A DNA stretch of 47,810 bases from Betaproteobacteria bacterium HGW-Betaproteobacteria-6 (GCA_002842145.1 PHCF01000055.1:1-47810), one strand, 5' to 3'. Counted from the stretch's first letter, positions 6,943 to 16,658 are shown. Notes: generated by a model not told the origin, from the sequence alone. Program-made: numbers and translations.

Positions 6943-8187
6943 GTGCTCAATAAAATCTGGGTCGCCTTCATCCTCGTCGGCTTTGTCTCGGCGGTGGCGC
7001 AGTTGCTGCAGGGCGATCTCGACATCTTCACGCGCGTCCTGAACGGGCTGTTCGATACCGCCAAGACCGGTTTCGACATCTCGCTCGGCCTGGTCGGCAT
7101 CATGAGCCTGTGGCTGGGCATCATGAAGATCGGTGAAAAGGGCGGGCTGATCGAACTCTTCAGCCGCCTCGTCGCGCCTTTCTTCCGCCGCGTCTTTCCC
7201 GACATCCCGGTCGGCCATCCGGCCAGCGGCAGCATCGTCATGAATGTCAGCGCCAACATGCTCGGCCTCGACAACGCGGCGACGCCGCTCGGCCTCAAGG
7301 CCATGCGCGAACTGCAGGAAATCAATCCGCAGAAGGACACCGCCAGCAACCCGATGATCATGTTCCTGGTCCTCAATACGGCCGGCATTACGCTGATCCC
7401 GACCTCGGTCATCGCCATCCGTCAGGCCATTGCGCTCAAGCAGGGGCTGGTCGGCTTCAACGCGGCCGACATCTTTCTACCGACGCTGCTCGGCACCTTC
7501 GTTTCCTTCTGCGCCGGGCTCATCGCCGTCGCCGTCTGGCAGCGCATCAACCTGTTCTGCCGGCCGGTGATGGCCTTCTTCGGCGGTTTCGCGGCGCTCA
7601 TGGGCGGCCTCTATTTCTGGCTGGCTGGCATGCCGCCCGAACAAATGGCGCAAATGATCGGTCTGCTTGGCAGCGGGTTGATCGTCACTATCATCGTGCT
7701 CTTCGTTGCGGTCGCCGCGTGGCGCGGCATCGACGTCTACGAAAGCTTCGTCGACGGTGCCAAGGAAGGCTTCGGCGTCGCCGTCCAGATCATTCCCTAC
7801 CTCATCGCCATGCTCGTCGCCATCTCGGTCTTCCGCACCACCGGCGGCATGGATGTCCTGATCGGCGCCATCCGCAGCCTCGTCCTGGCGCTCGGCATGA
7901 ACGATGACTTCGTTCCGGCCCTGCCGGTCGGCCTCATGAAAACGCTCTCCGGCAGTGGTGCCCGCGGCCTCATGGTCGACGTCATGACGACCTATGGCGT
8001 CGATTCCTTCCAAGGCAAGCTCGCCGCCATCATCCAGGGTTCGACCGAAACCACCTTCTACGTCCTGGCCGTTTATTTCGGCAGCGTGAACATCACCAAA
8101 ACACGCTACGCCCTGGCTTGCGGACTGATCGCCGACGCCGTCGGGCTGGTCGGCGCCATCCTGATCGGCTACGCCTTCTATCACTGA
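6943..8187 (+). CDS. SpmA/SpmB-like nucleoside-recognition membrane protein
   Basis: This 414-residue polytopic protein is a fusion of two Gate/nucleoside-recognition domains, equivalent to Bacillus SpmA (about 1-200, with N-M-L-G-L-D-N-A-A-T-P-L-G) followed by SpmB (about 205-414, with P-V-G-L-M-K-T-L-S-G-S-G-A-R-G and G-S-T-E-T-T-F-Y). The fused form is common in proteobacteria, which do not sporulate. The transported substrate is not known; a role as transporter or channel is inferred from the family. It starts with GTG at 6943, and no strong ribosome site is visible. A repeat copy begins 10 bases after its stop. Confidence 0.88.
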   Translation: MLNKIWVAFILVGFVSAVAQLLQGDLDIFTRVLNGLFDTAKTGFDISLGLVGIMSLWLGIMKIGEKGGLIELFSRLVAPFFRRVFPDIPVGHPASGSIVMNVSANMLGLDNAATPLGLKAMRELQEINPQKDTASNPMIMFLVLNTAGITLIPTSVIAIRQAIALKQGLVGFNAADIFLPTLLGTFVSFCAGLIAVAVWQRINLFCRPVMAFFGGFAALMGGLYFWLAGMPPEQMAQMIGLLGSGLIVTIIVLFVAVAAWRGIDVYESFVDGAKEGFGVAVQIIPYLIAMLVAISVFRTTGGMDVLIGAIRSLVLALGMNDDFVPALPVGLMKTLSGSGARGLMVDVMTTYGVDSFQGKLAAIIQGSTETTFYVLAVYFGSVNITKTRYALACGLIADAVGLVGAILIGYAFYH

Positions 8188-8196
8188 AAAGCGGTT

Positions 8197-8233
8197 GCTA
8201 CGGTCAACCGGGAAAATCGGCCAAAAACCAAAT
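8197..8233 (+). repeat. 37-bp interspersed repeat, copy 4
   Basis: About 33 of 37 positions match by eye (head GCTACGGTCAACCGG exact; tail AAAACCAAAT). It begins 10 bases after the stop of the SpmA/SpmB-like gene and 130 bases before the next gene. Confidence 0.9.
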
Positions 8234-8362
8234 GGTGGCGAAACCGCCATTTCATTTTTTGACGGTTAATGACAAAAGAATAGTCGATGGCCTTGAGCAC
8301 TGGTGGATATCGCGCACCACGACTAGAATGAAAACAAACAACCGCAAAGATGATCGTCAGTC

Positions 8363-9631
8363 ATGAAAATGTACATGCCGGCAACGTTCGGGAGGGCGTT
8401 GGTTAGCCTGTTGCTGGCTTTAGGCAATGCGCCGGGCTGGTTGGCATATGCCGCCGAAGGCGGCGAACCGCTGGTGATTGCCCATGTCGCGCCGACCACC
8501 GGGCGTTTTGCCCTGCATGCGGAGGCCGACCGCCGCGGCAGCGAAATGGCTATCGAGGAATTCAACGCACGCGGCGGCGTTCTCGGCCGCGAAATCATCC
8601 TCATTGCGCGTGACCCGACCCTGGACGGAAAACAGGCGGCGCGCGTCGCCGATGAACTCATTACCCGGACCAAGGCGGCCTTTCTTGTCGGCGCCATCAG
8701 TTCCGGCGTCGCCGCCAGCATGTCGGCCGTCTGCCAGAAATACGGCACCATTTTCATCAATACCAATTCCTCGGCACCTTCCGAATCGGTCGAAAATGCC
8801 CATCGCACAAAATTCGTGTTCGACGCGCACGGGGCCAATGTCTATCGCGCCCTGATCAAGTACGCCCTGGCCAACCGCCAATCGAAGCGCGTCGTTCTGC
8901 TGACCGAGGATAATGTCTGGGGCAAGGGCAATGCGACCGCCAGCCGTCAATACATCGCCGAATCCGGCGGCACGGTGGTCGGCGAAGTGCTGGCCCCCGA
9001 GACCTTGCCTGACCCCTCCGCCATCCTGGCCAAAGTGGCCGCCATCCGGGCCGATACGGTGGTGACCAGCATCAGCGGCGACAACCAGATCAAGCTTTTC
9101 GCCCAGATCGACCCGCAAGTTCTCGAGCGGCAATCGTGGATCGTCGGCGAAGTCGACTGGGAAGAACTCTATCCCGCACCGGGCACGCCCCGTCCTCTGT
9201 TCGCCACGACCTGGGCCTGGAATCTGAAAACCCCGGGCACCGCCGAATTCGTTGCCCGTTATCGCCAGCGCTATGGCCATACCAAGCTGGACTACCCGGG
9301 CGACGTGACGCACGCTGCCTATCTTGCCACCAAGGCCTTGCTCGCTGCTGTCGAAAGGGCCGGGACGACCGACAACCATGCCGTCATCGCCGAGCTGGAA
9401 AAGTACCGGCGCACGGCCCAGGAAGGGATGCAGGATGTCGATGCTTTCATGGATGCAGACAGCCATCACGTTCAACAAAGCATCTACATCGCCCGCTGGA
9501 ACCCGCGCGCTGCCCGCCCCGAACTCGGCCTGGAAATTCTCGGCCACATTCCGCCCGGGCAGTCCCGCTTCGAGGGTGAAACAGCAGCCCGCCTGGAGCC
9601 GCTGAGCAGCACGCCACGCTACGCCCCATGA
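8363..9631 (+). CDS. Periplasmic binding protein of the branched-chain amino acid type
   Basis: This 422-residue protein has a signal peptide (about 1-30, ending L-A-Y-A-A) and a type I periplasmic binding fold of the Leu/Ile/Val or amide-binding family ([23 protein letters not shown]). No ABC permease or ATPase gene is nearby. Its stop overlaps the start of a hybrid histidine kinase (ATGA at 9628-9631), so it most likely serves as the ligand sensor for that kinase rather than for uptake. The ligand could be an amino acid, amide, urea or aromatic acid; the sequence does not decide. Confidence 0.85.
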   Translation: MKMYMPATFGRALVSLLLALGNAPGWLAYAAEGGEPLVIAHVAPTTGRFALHAEADRRGSEMAIEEFNARGGVLGREIILIARDPTLDGKQAARVADELITRTKAAFLVGAISSGVAASMSAVCQKYGTIFINTNSSAPSESVENAHRTKFVFDAHGANVYRALIKYALANRQSKRVVLLTEDNVWGKGNATASRQYIAESGGTVVGEVLAPETLPDPSAILAKVAAIRADTVVTSISGDNQIKLFAQIDPQVLERQSWIVGEVDWEELYPAPGTPRPLFATTWAWNLKTPGTAEFVARYRQRYGHTKLDYPGDVTHAAYLATKALLAAVERAGTTDNHAVIAELEKYRRTAQEGMQDVDAFMDADSHHVQQSIYIARWNPRAARPELGLEILGHIPPGQSRFEGETAARLEPLSSTPRYAP

Positions 9632-12033
9632 AAACACCCCGATTCGGTCTCATCGCCCGCATTGCGCTGCTCGTCATCGGCGTTGAACTCGCCGCCTTCG
9701 GCGCTCTCGGCGGGTTCTACATCAACCGCTACAGCACGGCCGCCGATGACCACCTCCAGTCGCGCCTCGAATTGCTCGGGCGCATGATCAGCAACGATGA
9801 GCTGGCGCCAACCACCCTGTCGCGTCGCGAACTGATCAGCGACCTGCTGGCCGCACCGTGCACCCAGGCGATCATGATCGGCGGAAATGGCCGCGTCATT
9901 ATTTCGACCGACCCGCTTCACCTCGGTCGCAAAGCGGGCAGTGTCCCCGGATTTGACGAACGCTGGATGGCCGCCGACGCACCCGACTACCAGTCGATGA
10001 TCAACGGCGATCGTCTGACCGCCGTCATGCATATCCATAACCCGGCCAGCCAGGCGCTGCTCTATGTTGCCGCCTTCCAGGTGGATATCAGCGCCATCAA
10101 CGCCCAAAAGCGCTCCATCGCCCAGTGGGGCATCTTCGGCTCCGCGCTGTTCATCTTGCTCAGTTCGCTGGCCATCCTGTTTTTTGCCCAGCGTCTGATT
10201 ACCCGTCGCATCCGCGGCTCATTGAGCGTCCTCAAACAGGTTGAAGGGGGCGACCTCGATGCCCGCATCCCCGTATCGGCACAGGACGAATTGGGTGAAT
10301 TGCAGCACGGCATCAACTCGATGACCGAAAAAGTCGGCGAATTGCTCAGGCAACATCGGCGCAACGAGGAAGAAATTCGCAGTTCCAGCCGTTTGCTCAA
10401 TTCGATCATCGAAAATATCCCCAACATGATCTTCCTCAAGCGCGCCGACGATTTGCGCTTCGTACTCTTCAACAAGGCCGGGGAACAATTGCTCGGCTAC
10501 GGTCGACAGGAGCTTCTGGGCAAAAACGACCACGACTTCTTCGCCAGCGAACAGGCCGATTTCTTTGCCAGCAAGGACCGCGAAGTACTCGCCTCGACCT
10601 CGCTCACCGACATTCCCGAAGAAACCATCACGCCGCGCCACGGCCAGCCGCGCATCCTGCACACCAAGAAACTGGCGCTACGCAACGCCCAGGGCGAGCC
10701 CGAATTTTTGCTCGGTATTTCGGAAGACATTACCGATTTCAAACAGGCCGCCGAAGAACTCGAGCGCTACCGGGTTCATCTCGAGCAACTGGTCGCCGTG
10801 CGCACGGCCGAGCTTTCGCAGGCCAAGGAAGAGGCGGAGTCGGCCAATGTCGCCAAGAGCACCTTCCTGGCCAACATGTCGCACGAGATCCGCACCCCGC
10901 TCAACGCCATTACCGGTCTCGCCCACATGATCCGCCGCGGTGGCCTGACGCCGGAACAGAGCGAGCGCCTCGACAAACTGCAAGGGGCCAGCACGCATCT
11001 GCTCAACATCATCAACACCATTCTCGATATCTCGAAAGTCGAGGCCGGGAAACTCGAGCTTGAGGAATCATCCGTCAAGATCGAGGCCATCCTCGGAAAT
11101 GTCGCCTCCATGCTGCGCGACCAGGTGGAAGCCAAAGGCCTCGATCTGCGCAGCGAAGTCGCGCCGCTGCCGCCCCACCTGTTTGGCGATGTGACCCGGC
11201 TGCAACAGGCTCTGCTCAATTACGCCATCAACGCCGTCAAATTCACTGAAACTGGCAGCGTCACGCTCCGGGTAAAACCGGTCGAGGAGGCTGACGACAG
11301 CATCCTGCTGCGTTTCGAAGTCATCGATACCGGCATCGGCATCGCCCAGGAAACTCTGGGCCGGCTGTTCTCGGCTTTCGAACAGGCCGATAACAGCACC
11401 ACCCGAAAATATGGCGGCACCGGCCTGGGCTTGGCCATTACCAAGCGGCTGGCCAAACTGATGGGCGGCGAGGCCGGTGCCGAAAGCGCCCAGGGGATAG
11501 GCAGCACCTTCTGGTTCACGGTGCGGCTCCGCAAGGGGGCTGCGAGCTACGATGAAGTCAGCGAGGTTTCCCGGACCGATGCGGCAGAGCTGCGCCTCAA
11601 GAATGACTACCCGGCGCTGCGAGTCCTGCTCGCCGAGGACGAACCGATCAACCAGGAAATCACCAGGGAGCTGTTGACCGATATCGACTGGCAGGTCGAT
11701 GCCGCCGCCGATGGTGTCGAGGCCCTGGCGCTGGCCGCGAAAAACGACTACGCGCTGATCCTGATGGACATGCAGATGCCCAATATGGACGGCATTGAAG
11801 CCACCCGGCGCATCCGGCAACTGGCCGGGGGCGCGGCCACGCCGATCCTGGCCATGACTGCCAATACCTTTGCCGAAGACAAGGTGAAATGTCTGGCGGC
11901 CGGGATGAATGATTTCATCAGCAAACCGGTCAGCCCGGAACACCTCTACGCGACCCTGTACAAATGGGTGGCCAAAAATCAGGGGCGGCCGGATTCGGCC
12001 AACGATAAAGCGCCCGATCAAGTTGTGACGTGA
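9628..12033 (+). CDS. Hybrid histidine kinase (HAMP-PAS-HisKA-HATPase-REC)
   Basis: 801 residues. TM helix about 10-32, a periplasmic sensor loop 33-160, TM 165-188, HAMP 190-243, PAS 252-370, HisKA with phosphoacceptor H419 ([10 protein letters not shown]), ATPase domain with N535 region, D-T-G-I-G-I (567-572) and G-G-T-G-L-G-L (596-602), then a receiver domain with acceptor D714 and K766. No Hpt or DNA-binding output is present, so a separate partner must carry the signal on. It is translationally coupled to the upstream binding protein, which probably docks on the periplasmic loop. Confidence 0.92.
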   Translation: MKTPRFGLIARIALLVIGVELAAFGALGGFYINRYSTAADDHLQSRLELLGRMISNDELAPTTLSRRELISDLLAAPCTQAIMIGGNGRVIISTDPLHLGRKAGSVPGFDERWMAADAPDYQSMINGDRLTAVMHIHNPASQALLYVAAFQVDISAINAQKRSIAQWGIFGSALFILLSSLAILFFAQRLITRRIRGSLSVLKQVEGGDLDARIPVSAQDELGELQHGINSMTEKVGELLRQHRRNEEEIRSSSRLLNSIIENIPNMIFLKRADDLRFVLFNKAGEQLLGYGRQELLGKNDHDFFASEQADFFASKDREVLASTSLTDIPEETITPRHGQPRILHTKKLALRNAQGEPEFLLGISEDITDFKQAAEELERYRVHLEQLVAVRTAELSQAKEEAESANVAKSTFLANMSHEIRTPLNAITGLAHMIRRGGLTPEQSERLDKLQGASTHLLNIINTILDISKVEAGKLELEESSVKIEAILGNVASMLRDQVEAKGLDLRSEVAPLPPHLFGDVTRLQQALLNYAINAVKFTETGSVTLRVKPVEEADDSILLRFEVIDTGIGIAQETLGRLFSAFEQADNSTTRKYGGTGLGLAITKRLAKLMGGEAGAESAQGIGSTFWFTVRLRKGAASYDEVSEVSRTDAAELRLKNDYPALRVLLAEDEPINQEITRELLTDIDWQVDAAADGVEALALAAKNDYALILMDMQMPNMDGIEATRRIRQLAGGAATPILAMTANTFAEDKVKCLAAGMNDFISKPVSPEHLYATLYKWVAKNQGRPDSANDKAPDQVVT

Positions 12034-12101
12034 AATGCACACCTTGTCGGGAATAGGCCAAGCGATGATTGATATTCCCCTCTTTTTTCTCGACAGGGGG
12101 C

Positions 12102-12130
12102 TTAACGTGATGAAGATTTTTCGTTAGAAT
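12102..12130 (+). promoter_or_regulatory. Sigma-70 promoter for tRNA-Leu
   Basis: TTAACG (12102-12107), 17-base spacer, TAGAAT (12125-12130). The predicted start, near 12137, gives a leader of about 44 bases before the tRNA. An AT-rich stretch (TCTTTTTTCT) lies upstream. Confidence 0.55.
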
Positions 12131-12180
12131 CCCGCCCCTTCCTCGTCGTACAAAATACGCAAGCATCCCCGGATGCCGTA

Positions 12181-12265
12181 GCCTTGGTGGTGAAATTGGT
12201 AGACACGCTATCTTGAGGGGGTAGTGGCGCAAGCTGTGCGAGTTCGAGTCTCGCCCAAGGCACCA
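12181..12265 (+). tRNA. tRNA-Leu (anticodon GAG)
   Basis: 85 bases including an encoded CCA. The acceptor stem GCCTTGG pairs with CCAAGGC, the D-loop region is that of a leucine tRNA (GGTAGACACGC), and the anticodon stem CTATC/GGTAG encloses loop TTGAGGG with anticodon GAG. The long variable arm (TGGCGCAAGCTGT) is typical of tRNA-Leu, and the T-loop is GTTCGAGTC. No integrase gene or attachment repeat is seen on either side. The 212 bases after it hold no gene or clear signal that I can support. Confidence 0.97.
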
Positions 12266-12477
12266 ATTTTCCGGATCGTTCCTGCTTCGCTGCTGATCGG
12301 GTCCAAGGCTCGACCGGTAATCGCCGGCGGGAACCTTGTCGTTCCTGCTGACTCGAAAGACTGAATGGAAGCAACACGGCCATTCAAGTCATGTGCGGCG
12401 CGCTGACCATCACGGGATTGGCGGCCACCTGAAGTCAGGAGGATGGCATCCAGCCTTCTGGCGGGAAAGGAGGGACG

Positions 12478-12747
12478 ATGAGCACGTTCATCAGCAGGCT
12501 GTTCAATATGGACAGCGCCGAGTCCCCGGCCGGCAAAATCGACCGCGGGTATGTCTCCGAATACACGCATTTCATCGATCAGTTTCTGGCCGATCATCCC
12601 GAGGCACTTGTCGATCAGCACGACGGGCGCCAGCTCTACTGGGACAGGAAGGTCGATCTGGCGGATCTGGAAAAGGCCGGGCAGGACAGCGTCGATGCTG
12701 ATGGCTACGGCTTTTACAGCTCGGCCTGGCGAGCCATGAAGCATTAG
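12478..12747 (+). CDS. DUF3460 family protein
   Basis: This 89-residue protein fits DUF3460, a small family largely confined to betaproteobacteria. Hallmarks seen are Y-V-S-E-Y-T-H-F-I-D-Q-F-L, H-P-E-A and a later L-Y-W-D-R-K. A strong ribosome site (AAGGAGGG) precedes the ATG. No signal peptide or membrane segment is present, so it is probably cytoplasmic. Its function is unknown. The next gene starts 23 bases after its stop. Confidence 0.85.
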   Translation: MSTFISRLFNMDSAESPAGKIDRGYVSEYTHFIDQFLADHPEALVDQHDGRQLYWDRKVDLADLEKAGQDSVDADGYGFYSSAWRAMKH

Positions 12748-12770
12748 GCGCACTTCGGCAGACCGTCACC

Positions 12771-13313
12771 ATGGCCATCAGCTTGAGTTTCCAGCCCGTT
12801 TCGCTCGGCAGGGTGAGCGCGATAGCCCCCGTCGTCGTCCGGCCGCTGGCGGCAACGCGCAACGCAGCCGCCGCCGAGACGCCGTCAACCATTGTCAGCC
12901 TCTCGCTGCAGGGCCGCCGCCTGGCGGCAACGGCAACGGCTGGAACCGCGCCGCAGGCCGTCAACAGCCTGAGTTCTCTGGTCATTTCGGTGCCGCGACA
13001 AGCCGGCGCCCTGGTCGGCGATATTCAGTCCGCCCGGCGGGATGCCCTGGCGGCCCGCATTTACCTGCAATCCCTGATCGACAACCCGGCCCTGCGCGCC
13101 ATCGCCAACAACCGCTTCAATCCGGTTTACTCGGCGCTCCTCGCTGCCGCGCATCAGGCCGATTTCATGACGCCGAAAGCGCCGACCCGGGCGAATGCCA
13201 TCCCGGTCGATATTCCCGAGCCGGTTCTGCCGGTGGACGGGGTAGATGCGGTCACCGACGACCGTCAGGCCGCCCGCGAATTTGCCCGTCGACAGTTATC
13301 CGCCAATCACTGA
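12771..13313 (+). CDS. Hypothetical protein, alanine/valine-rich
   Basis: I do not recognise this 180-residue protein. The N-terminal 70 residues are rich in Ala, Val, Thr and Ser with few charges, but there is no clear signal peptide or membrane helix. The middle (residues 72-125) looks helical, with R-R-D-A-L-A-A-R-I-Y-L-Q-S-L-I-D-N. The C-terminus has a proline-rich linker (P-V-D-I-P-E-P-V-L-P-V-D) followed by an acidic/basic helix. No good ribosome site precedes ATG 12771, so it may be co-translated from the DUF3460 gene. Codon use resembles its neighbours. Confidence 0.55.
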   Translation: MAISLSFQPVSLGRVSAIAPVVVRPLAATRNAAAAETPSTIVSLSLQGRRLAATATAGTAPQAVNSLSSLVISVPRQAGALVGDIQSARRDALAARIYLQSLIDNPALRAIANNRFNPVYSALLAAAHQADFMTPKAPTRANAIPVDIPEPVLPVDGVDAVTDDRQAAREFARRQLSANH

Positions 13314-13362
13314 TGGCGCCGGGCCTGAGCGGCTTTGTCCCGGGCTACCGAGGAGTCATGTC

Positions 13363-13704
13363 ATGGACACCATCTGCAATCTGAGTGAAAAGAGCTGCAT
13401 ACCCTGTGAGGGCGGCACGCCGCCGCTGGCGCAGGAAGAAGTCGGCCGGCTGCTGGCCAGCCTCGATGGCTGGGGGCAGACGGGGGGCGAGATCAGCAAG
13501 ACTTTCGAGTTTCGCAACTATTACGAAACCATGGCCTTCGTGAATGCGGTTGCCTGGATCTCGCATCGCGAAAACCACCATCCCGACCTCGAGGTCGGCT
13601 ACCGGCAGTGCCGGGTGCGCTACATGACGCACGCCATCGGCGGGCTGTCGGAAAACGATTTCATTTGTGCCGCCAAGATCGAGCGCAGCCTGCTCGGCGT
13701 GTAA
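13363..13704 (+). CDS. phhB: Pterin-4a-carbinolamine dehydratase
   Basis: This 113-residue protein has the dehydratase signature H-R-E-N-H-H-P-D-L-E (catalytic histidines) and W-x-x-x-x-x-x-I-x-K-x-F-x-F. It dehydrates 4a-hydroxy-tetrahydrobiopterin for recycling of the pterin cofactor of aromatic amino acid hydroxylases. No phenylalanine hydroxylase gene is in the window, so another moonlighting role is possible. ATG 13363 follows AGGAG; a second ATG at 13358 is out of frame. A short cysteine-containing N-terminal extension (C-N-L-S-E-K-S-C-I-P-C) is unusual for the family. Confidence 0.9.
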   Translation: MDTICNLSEKSCIPCEGGTPPLAQEEVGRLLASLDGWGQTGGEISKTFEFRNYYETMAFVNAVAWISHRENHHPDLEVGYRQCRVRYMTHAIGGLSENDFICAAKIERSLLGV

Positions 13705-13714
13705 ACTGGCGGCC

Positions 13715-14245
13715 ATGATCGACAGCCCCTATGTTTCGACCTTTCTCGGTCACCGTTTTTTCCTGACCCGACCGCATATCGACGATATAGCCATCGAGGA
13801 CATCGCGCACGGGCTGGCCTACCAGTGTCGCTTCAACGGTCAGACGCGGGAATTCTATTCGGTAGCCCAGCACAGCCTGATGGTCATGCAACAGGTGCCC
13901 GCGCGGCTGCGGCTGGCCGCCTTGCTGCACGATGCCGCCGAGGCCTATCTCGGCGACATGGTCAAGCCGCTGAAAAACCTGTTTCCCGAATTCAGCGTGA
14001 TCGAAGCTCGCGTCATGCAGATCATCGGCGAGCGTTTTGCGGTCGATCTTGAACACCTCGACCCGGCGATCAAGGCTGCCGACCTGGTTGCCCTGGCCAC
14101 CGAAAAGCGCGACCTCATGCCGCACTCGACCGAAGCCTGGGCCAATCTTCGGGACATCAGGCCGCTGCCCGACTGCATCCAGCCGCTCATGCCGGTGGAT
14201 GCCAAGTCAGCCTTTCTCGACAGCTTTCGCTTGCTGCACGCCTGA
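13715..14245 (+). CDS. HD-domain phosphohydrolase
   Basis: 176 residues with the HD metal-binding pattern: H53 (A-Q-H-S), H72-D73 (L-L-H-D-A-A-E-A-Y-L-G-D) and a later Asp in A-I-K-A-A-D. The closest recognisable group is the YfbR-like 5'-nucleotidase/phosphohydrolase class, which acts on nucleoside monophosphates; the true substrate is not shown by the sequence. The start is ATG 13715, ten bases after the phhB stop, so the two are likely co-transcribed. It converges with the Yip1-like gene, with 7 bases between the stops. Confidence 0.85.
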   Translation: MIDSPYVSTFLGHRFFLTRPHIDDIAIEDIAHGLAYQCRFNGQTREFYSVAQHSLMVMQQVPARLRLAALLHDAAEAYLGDMVKPLKNLFPEFSVIEARVMQIIGERFAVDLEHLDPAIKAADLVALATEKRDLMPHSTEAWANLRDIRPLPDCIQPLMPVDAKSAFLDSFRLLHA

Positions 14246-14252
14246 CGCGGTT

Positions 14253-14858
14253 TCAGAACAGCGCGGTGAGCCCCTGCAGTACGCTGAGCAGGGCGGCCGA
14301 GACGATCATCAGCGCGACCCATGCCATGACCCCGCCGGCCGTCGCCAGATTCGAGATGGTGTGGGCTTTGCGCGCGTCGTCGACCTTGAGCAGCGGCCGC
14401 ACGCCATGCCGGATCAGTGCCGCCGAGGCCAGCCAGGCCGCCGCCACGACCAACAGATTGACCGCCAGGCTGGGTACCAACAGCGCCAGCGACGACAGCC
14501 ACAGCGGCACCGGCGCAATGGCCGCCAGCGTGTAGGCATTCTCGTAACCGGGGTCGTGATCCTGGCTGATGGCCATGCGCTGGATCAGCATGGCCATGAA
14601 GGAAACCATGGCCAGTTGCACGGCGAAAAGGACGATACCGCTGACCAGCAACTGGCCGCCGGTCATCGCCGGCACCGAGAGCGGAAAAATCGCGCCGGGA
14701 TAAGCCAGTTCGGCAAAGGCAAACATCGCCGGGGGAATGATCGAGAGCGGCATGACCAGGCCGAAGAGCAGGGAGCGGGAGGGGATATGGCTGCGTTCAA
14801 TATCGGACCAGCCCTCGGTTTCCGATATCAACATCGCCGGGAAATGAGTCAGGGACAT
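14253..14858 (-). CDS. Yip1-family membrane protein
   Basis: 201 residues with about five membrane helices (around 37-58, 68-92, 105-128, 130-155 and 175-198), fitting the Yip1/DUF1282 family of small bacterial inner-membrane proteins of unknown function. The frame is open far upstream, but a perfect ribosome site (AAGGAGG) sits just before ATG 14856-14858, which fixes the start. It is divergent from rluE, with a repeat copy in between. Confidence 0.8.
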   Translation of the reverse strand: MSLTHFPAMLISETEGWSDIERSHIPSRSLLFGLVMPLSIIPPAMFAFAELAYPGAIFPLSVPAMTGGQLLVSGIVLFAVQLAMVSFMAMLIQRMAISQDHDPGYENAYTLAAIAPVPLWLSSLALLVPSLAVNLLVVAAAWLASAALIRHGVRPLLKVDDARKAHTISNLATAGGVMAWVALMIVSAALLSVLQGLTALF

Positions 14859-14975
14859 GATGAACCTCCTTGTCGCCGCCAAAAAGTGCCGAAAACCGGG
14901 GGGCGGCGACGGCAGACGCGGGACAGGGGTTGGACGCCGGTTGGTCCTTGCCGGTTCCGCCTTTTTCCGAGGACT

Positions 14976-15012
14976 CCTACGGTCAACCGGAAAAATCGGC
15001 GAAAATTGAAAT
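14976..15012 (+). repeat. 37-bp interspersed repeat, copy 5
   Basis: About 35 of 37 positions match by eye: head CCTACGGTCAACCGG, middle with one change, tail exact. It lies between divergent genes and ends 27 bases before the preferred rluE start. A possible TTG start for rluE falls within its tail. Confidence 0.93.
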
Positions 15013-15038
15013 CCTCTCACTCCGTCAAAACCGCCCTC

Positions 15039-15611
15039 GTGTCTTCCCTCGTCCTCTTCAACAAGCCTTACGGCGTACTCAGCCAATTCACGCCGGAAGG
15101 CAAGTGGCGGGCGCTGGTCGAGTTCATTCCGGTCAAGGGCGTGTACGTCGCCGGCCGGCTCGATGCCGACAGCGAGGGGCTGCTCCTCCTGACCGACGAT
15201 GGCAAGTTGCAGGCGAAGATCGCCGACCCCAGACACAAGCTGGAAAAAACCTACTGGGCGCAGGTCGAAGGTGTGCCGGACGAAGCGGCGCTCGACAAAC
15301 TGCGCGCCGGGATCGAACTTTCCGACTTCACCGCCAAGCCGGCGAAAGTGCGACTCATCGCCGAGCCGCCCGGCCTCTGGCAGCGCGACCCGCCGATTCG
15401 CTACCGCGCCGCGATCCCGACCTCGTGGCTGGAAATCCGCATTGCCGAAGGCAAGAACCGCCAGGTACGGCGGATGACGGCGGCCATCGGTTATCCTACG
15501 CTGCGTCTGATACGGGCCGCCATCGGGGCGGTCGGGCTCGATGATCTGGCGCCTGGCGAATGGCGAAAGATCGACGGCAGTTACCCGGATTTGGAAGGAA
15601 AATTTCAATGA
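15039..15611 (+). CDS. rluE: 23S rRNA pseudouridine synthase, RluE type
   Basis: This RsuA/RluE-family enzyme converts a 23S rRNA uridine to pseudouridine (U2457 in E. coli numbering). The catalytic motif is G-R-L-D-A-D-S-E-G-L-L-L-L-T, and the C-terminal G-K-N-R-Q-V-R-R-M is also present. There is no S4 domain, as expected for RluE. There is no ATG start: GTG 15039 gives 190 residues beginning just before the conserved F-N-K-P-Y-G-V, while in-frame TTG 15006 (inside the repeat tail) would add 11 residues. The stop overlaps the next start by four bases. Confidence 0.9.
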   Translation: MSSLVLFNKPYGVLSQFTPEGKWRALVEFIPVKGVYVAGRLDADSEGLLLLTDDGKLQAKIADPRHKLEKTYWAQVEGVPDEAALDKLRAGIELSDFTAKPAKVRLIAEPPGLWQRDPPIRYRAAIPTSWLEIRIAEGKNRQVRRMTAAIGYPTLRLIRAAIGAVGLDDLAPGEWRKIDGSYPDLEGKFQ

Positions 15612-16051
15612 ACAAGACACTCGTCGGCCTGCTGTTTGGCCTGACCATGAGCGCTACTGGCTGGGCGCAAAACGCCATGCCGGTCATGGAGTTGAGCGCC
15701 GGCTTCCACCGCATCGAGGCCGAAGTGGCGGCCACCGACCCCAATCGCCAGCTCGGCCTGATGAACCGCAAGGCGATGCCGGCCCAGCGCGGCATGCTTT
15801 TCGTGTTCACTCAGGACAACACCCACTGCATGTGGATGCGCAACACGCTGCTGCCGCTCTCGGTCGCCTTCATGGATGGCGAAGGCAAGATCATCAACAT
15901 CGAGGACATGCAGCCGCAGACCGAAGACAACCACTGCGCCCGCCGTCCGGCCCGTTACGCGCTGGAAATGAACCTCGGCTGGTTTGCCCAGCGCGGCATC
16001 AAGCCCGGCGTCAAGCTCGGCGGTCTCGACAAGGCGCCGCGTCCGCAATAA
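15608..16051 (+). CDS. DUF192 family exported protein
   Basis: 147 residues with a signal peptide (1-20, ending G-W-A-Q) and a DUF192 domain: the family motifs R-Q-L-G-L-M-N-R, G-M-L-F-V-F and C-M-W-M-R-N-T-L-L-P-L are all present. The family forms a small beta-barrel, and its function is not established. It overlaps rluE by ATGA and ubiC by one base, so rluE, this gene and ubiC form one operon. Confidence 0.88.
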   Translation: MNKTLVGLLFGLTMSATGWAQNAMPVMELSAGFHRIEAEVAATDPNRQLGLMNRKAMPAQRGMLFVFTQDNTHCMWMRNTLLPLSVAFMDGEGKIINIEDMQPQTEDNHCARRPARYALEMNLGWFAQRGIKPGVKLGGLDKAPRPQ

Positions 16052-16584
16052 TGCCGCCAAACAAATGGCGCGCCCGCCCGACCGGCGGGGCGCTCGATGC
16101 CGACCTGGCCTCCTGGCTGACCGAACCCGGTTCCCTGACGGCGCGTTGCCAGCGCAACTGCCGCCAGTTTCGCGTCCGTCTGCTGCGTTACGAAAAGGGC
16201 CGGGCGCTGGCCGATGAAGGCTTGCGCCTCGAGCAATCGCGCCACCCGGCCTGGATCCGCGAAGTGGCGCTTGAATGCGACGGCGTGCCGGTCATTTTTG
16301 CCCATACCACGCTGTCGACCGTCAGCAATGGCCGCCTCAGTCGCTGGCTGGCACGCCTTGGCAGCAATTCGCTCGGCTCGCTGTTGTTCACCCATCCCGG
16401 CTTTAAACGGGGGGACATCGAGTTTCGCCGGCTCGACCCGCGTCACCCGCTGTTCCAGCGCGCCGCCGCGCTGGGCGTGGCCGGCGACACCCTGTGGGCC
16501 CGCCGCTCACTGCATCGTCTCGGTGGGCAGCAGGTGCTGGTGACCGAGGTTTTTCTGCCGGCCGTCGCCTCGCTCGGCTGCTGA
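16051..16584 (+). CDS. ubiC: Chorismate pyruvate-lyase
   Basis: 177 residues. It converts chorismate to 4-hydroxybenzoate and pyruvate, the first step of ubiquinone synthesis. Family features are the internal arginine segment I-R-E-V-A-L-E-C-D-G, the central G-S-L-L-F-T-H-P-G-F, the R-L-D-P-R-H-P-L loop and the C-terminal glutamate in V-T-E-V-F-L-P. The start codon overlaps the previous stop (TAATG), which indicates coupling. ubiA, often next to it, is not in the window. Confidence 0.92.
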   Translation: MPPNKWRARPTGGALDADLASWLTEPGSLTARCQRNCRQFRVRLLRYEKGRALADEGLRLEQSRHPAWIREVALECDGVPVIFAHTTLSTVSNGRLSRWLARLGSNSLGSLLFTHPGFKRGDIEFRRLDPRHPLFQRAAALGVAGDTLWARRSLHRLGGQQVLVTEVFLPAVASLGC

Positions 16585-16658
16585 TCGGGCATGCACCATC
16601 GCCCGCAGCCTGTCGCCCCAGAACGCCACGAAACCCTTGTCAGCCCTATAATCGAGCC

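Noticed and set aside
10492-10528. GCTACGGTCGAC plus GGGCAAAAACGA, resembling the interspersed repeat
   Set aside because: It falls on a common PAS segment ([14 protein letters not shown]); the protein explains it.
12181-12477. Integration site at the 3' end of tRNA-Leu
   Set aside because: No integrase, no direct repeat of the tRNA end, and ordinary housekeeping genes follow.
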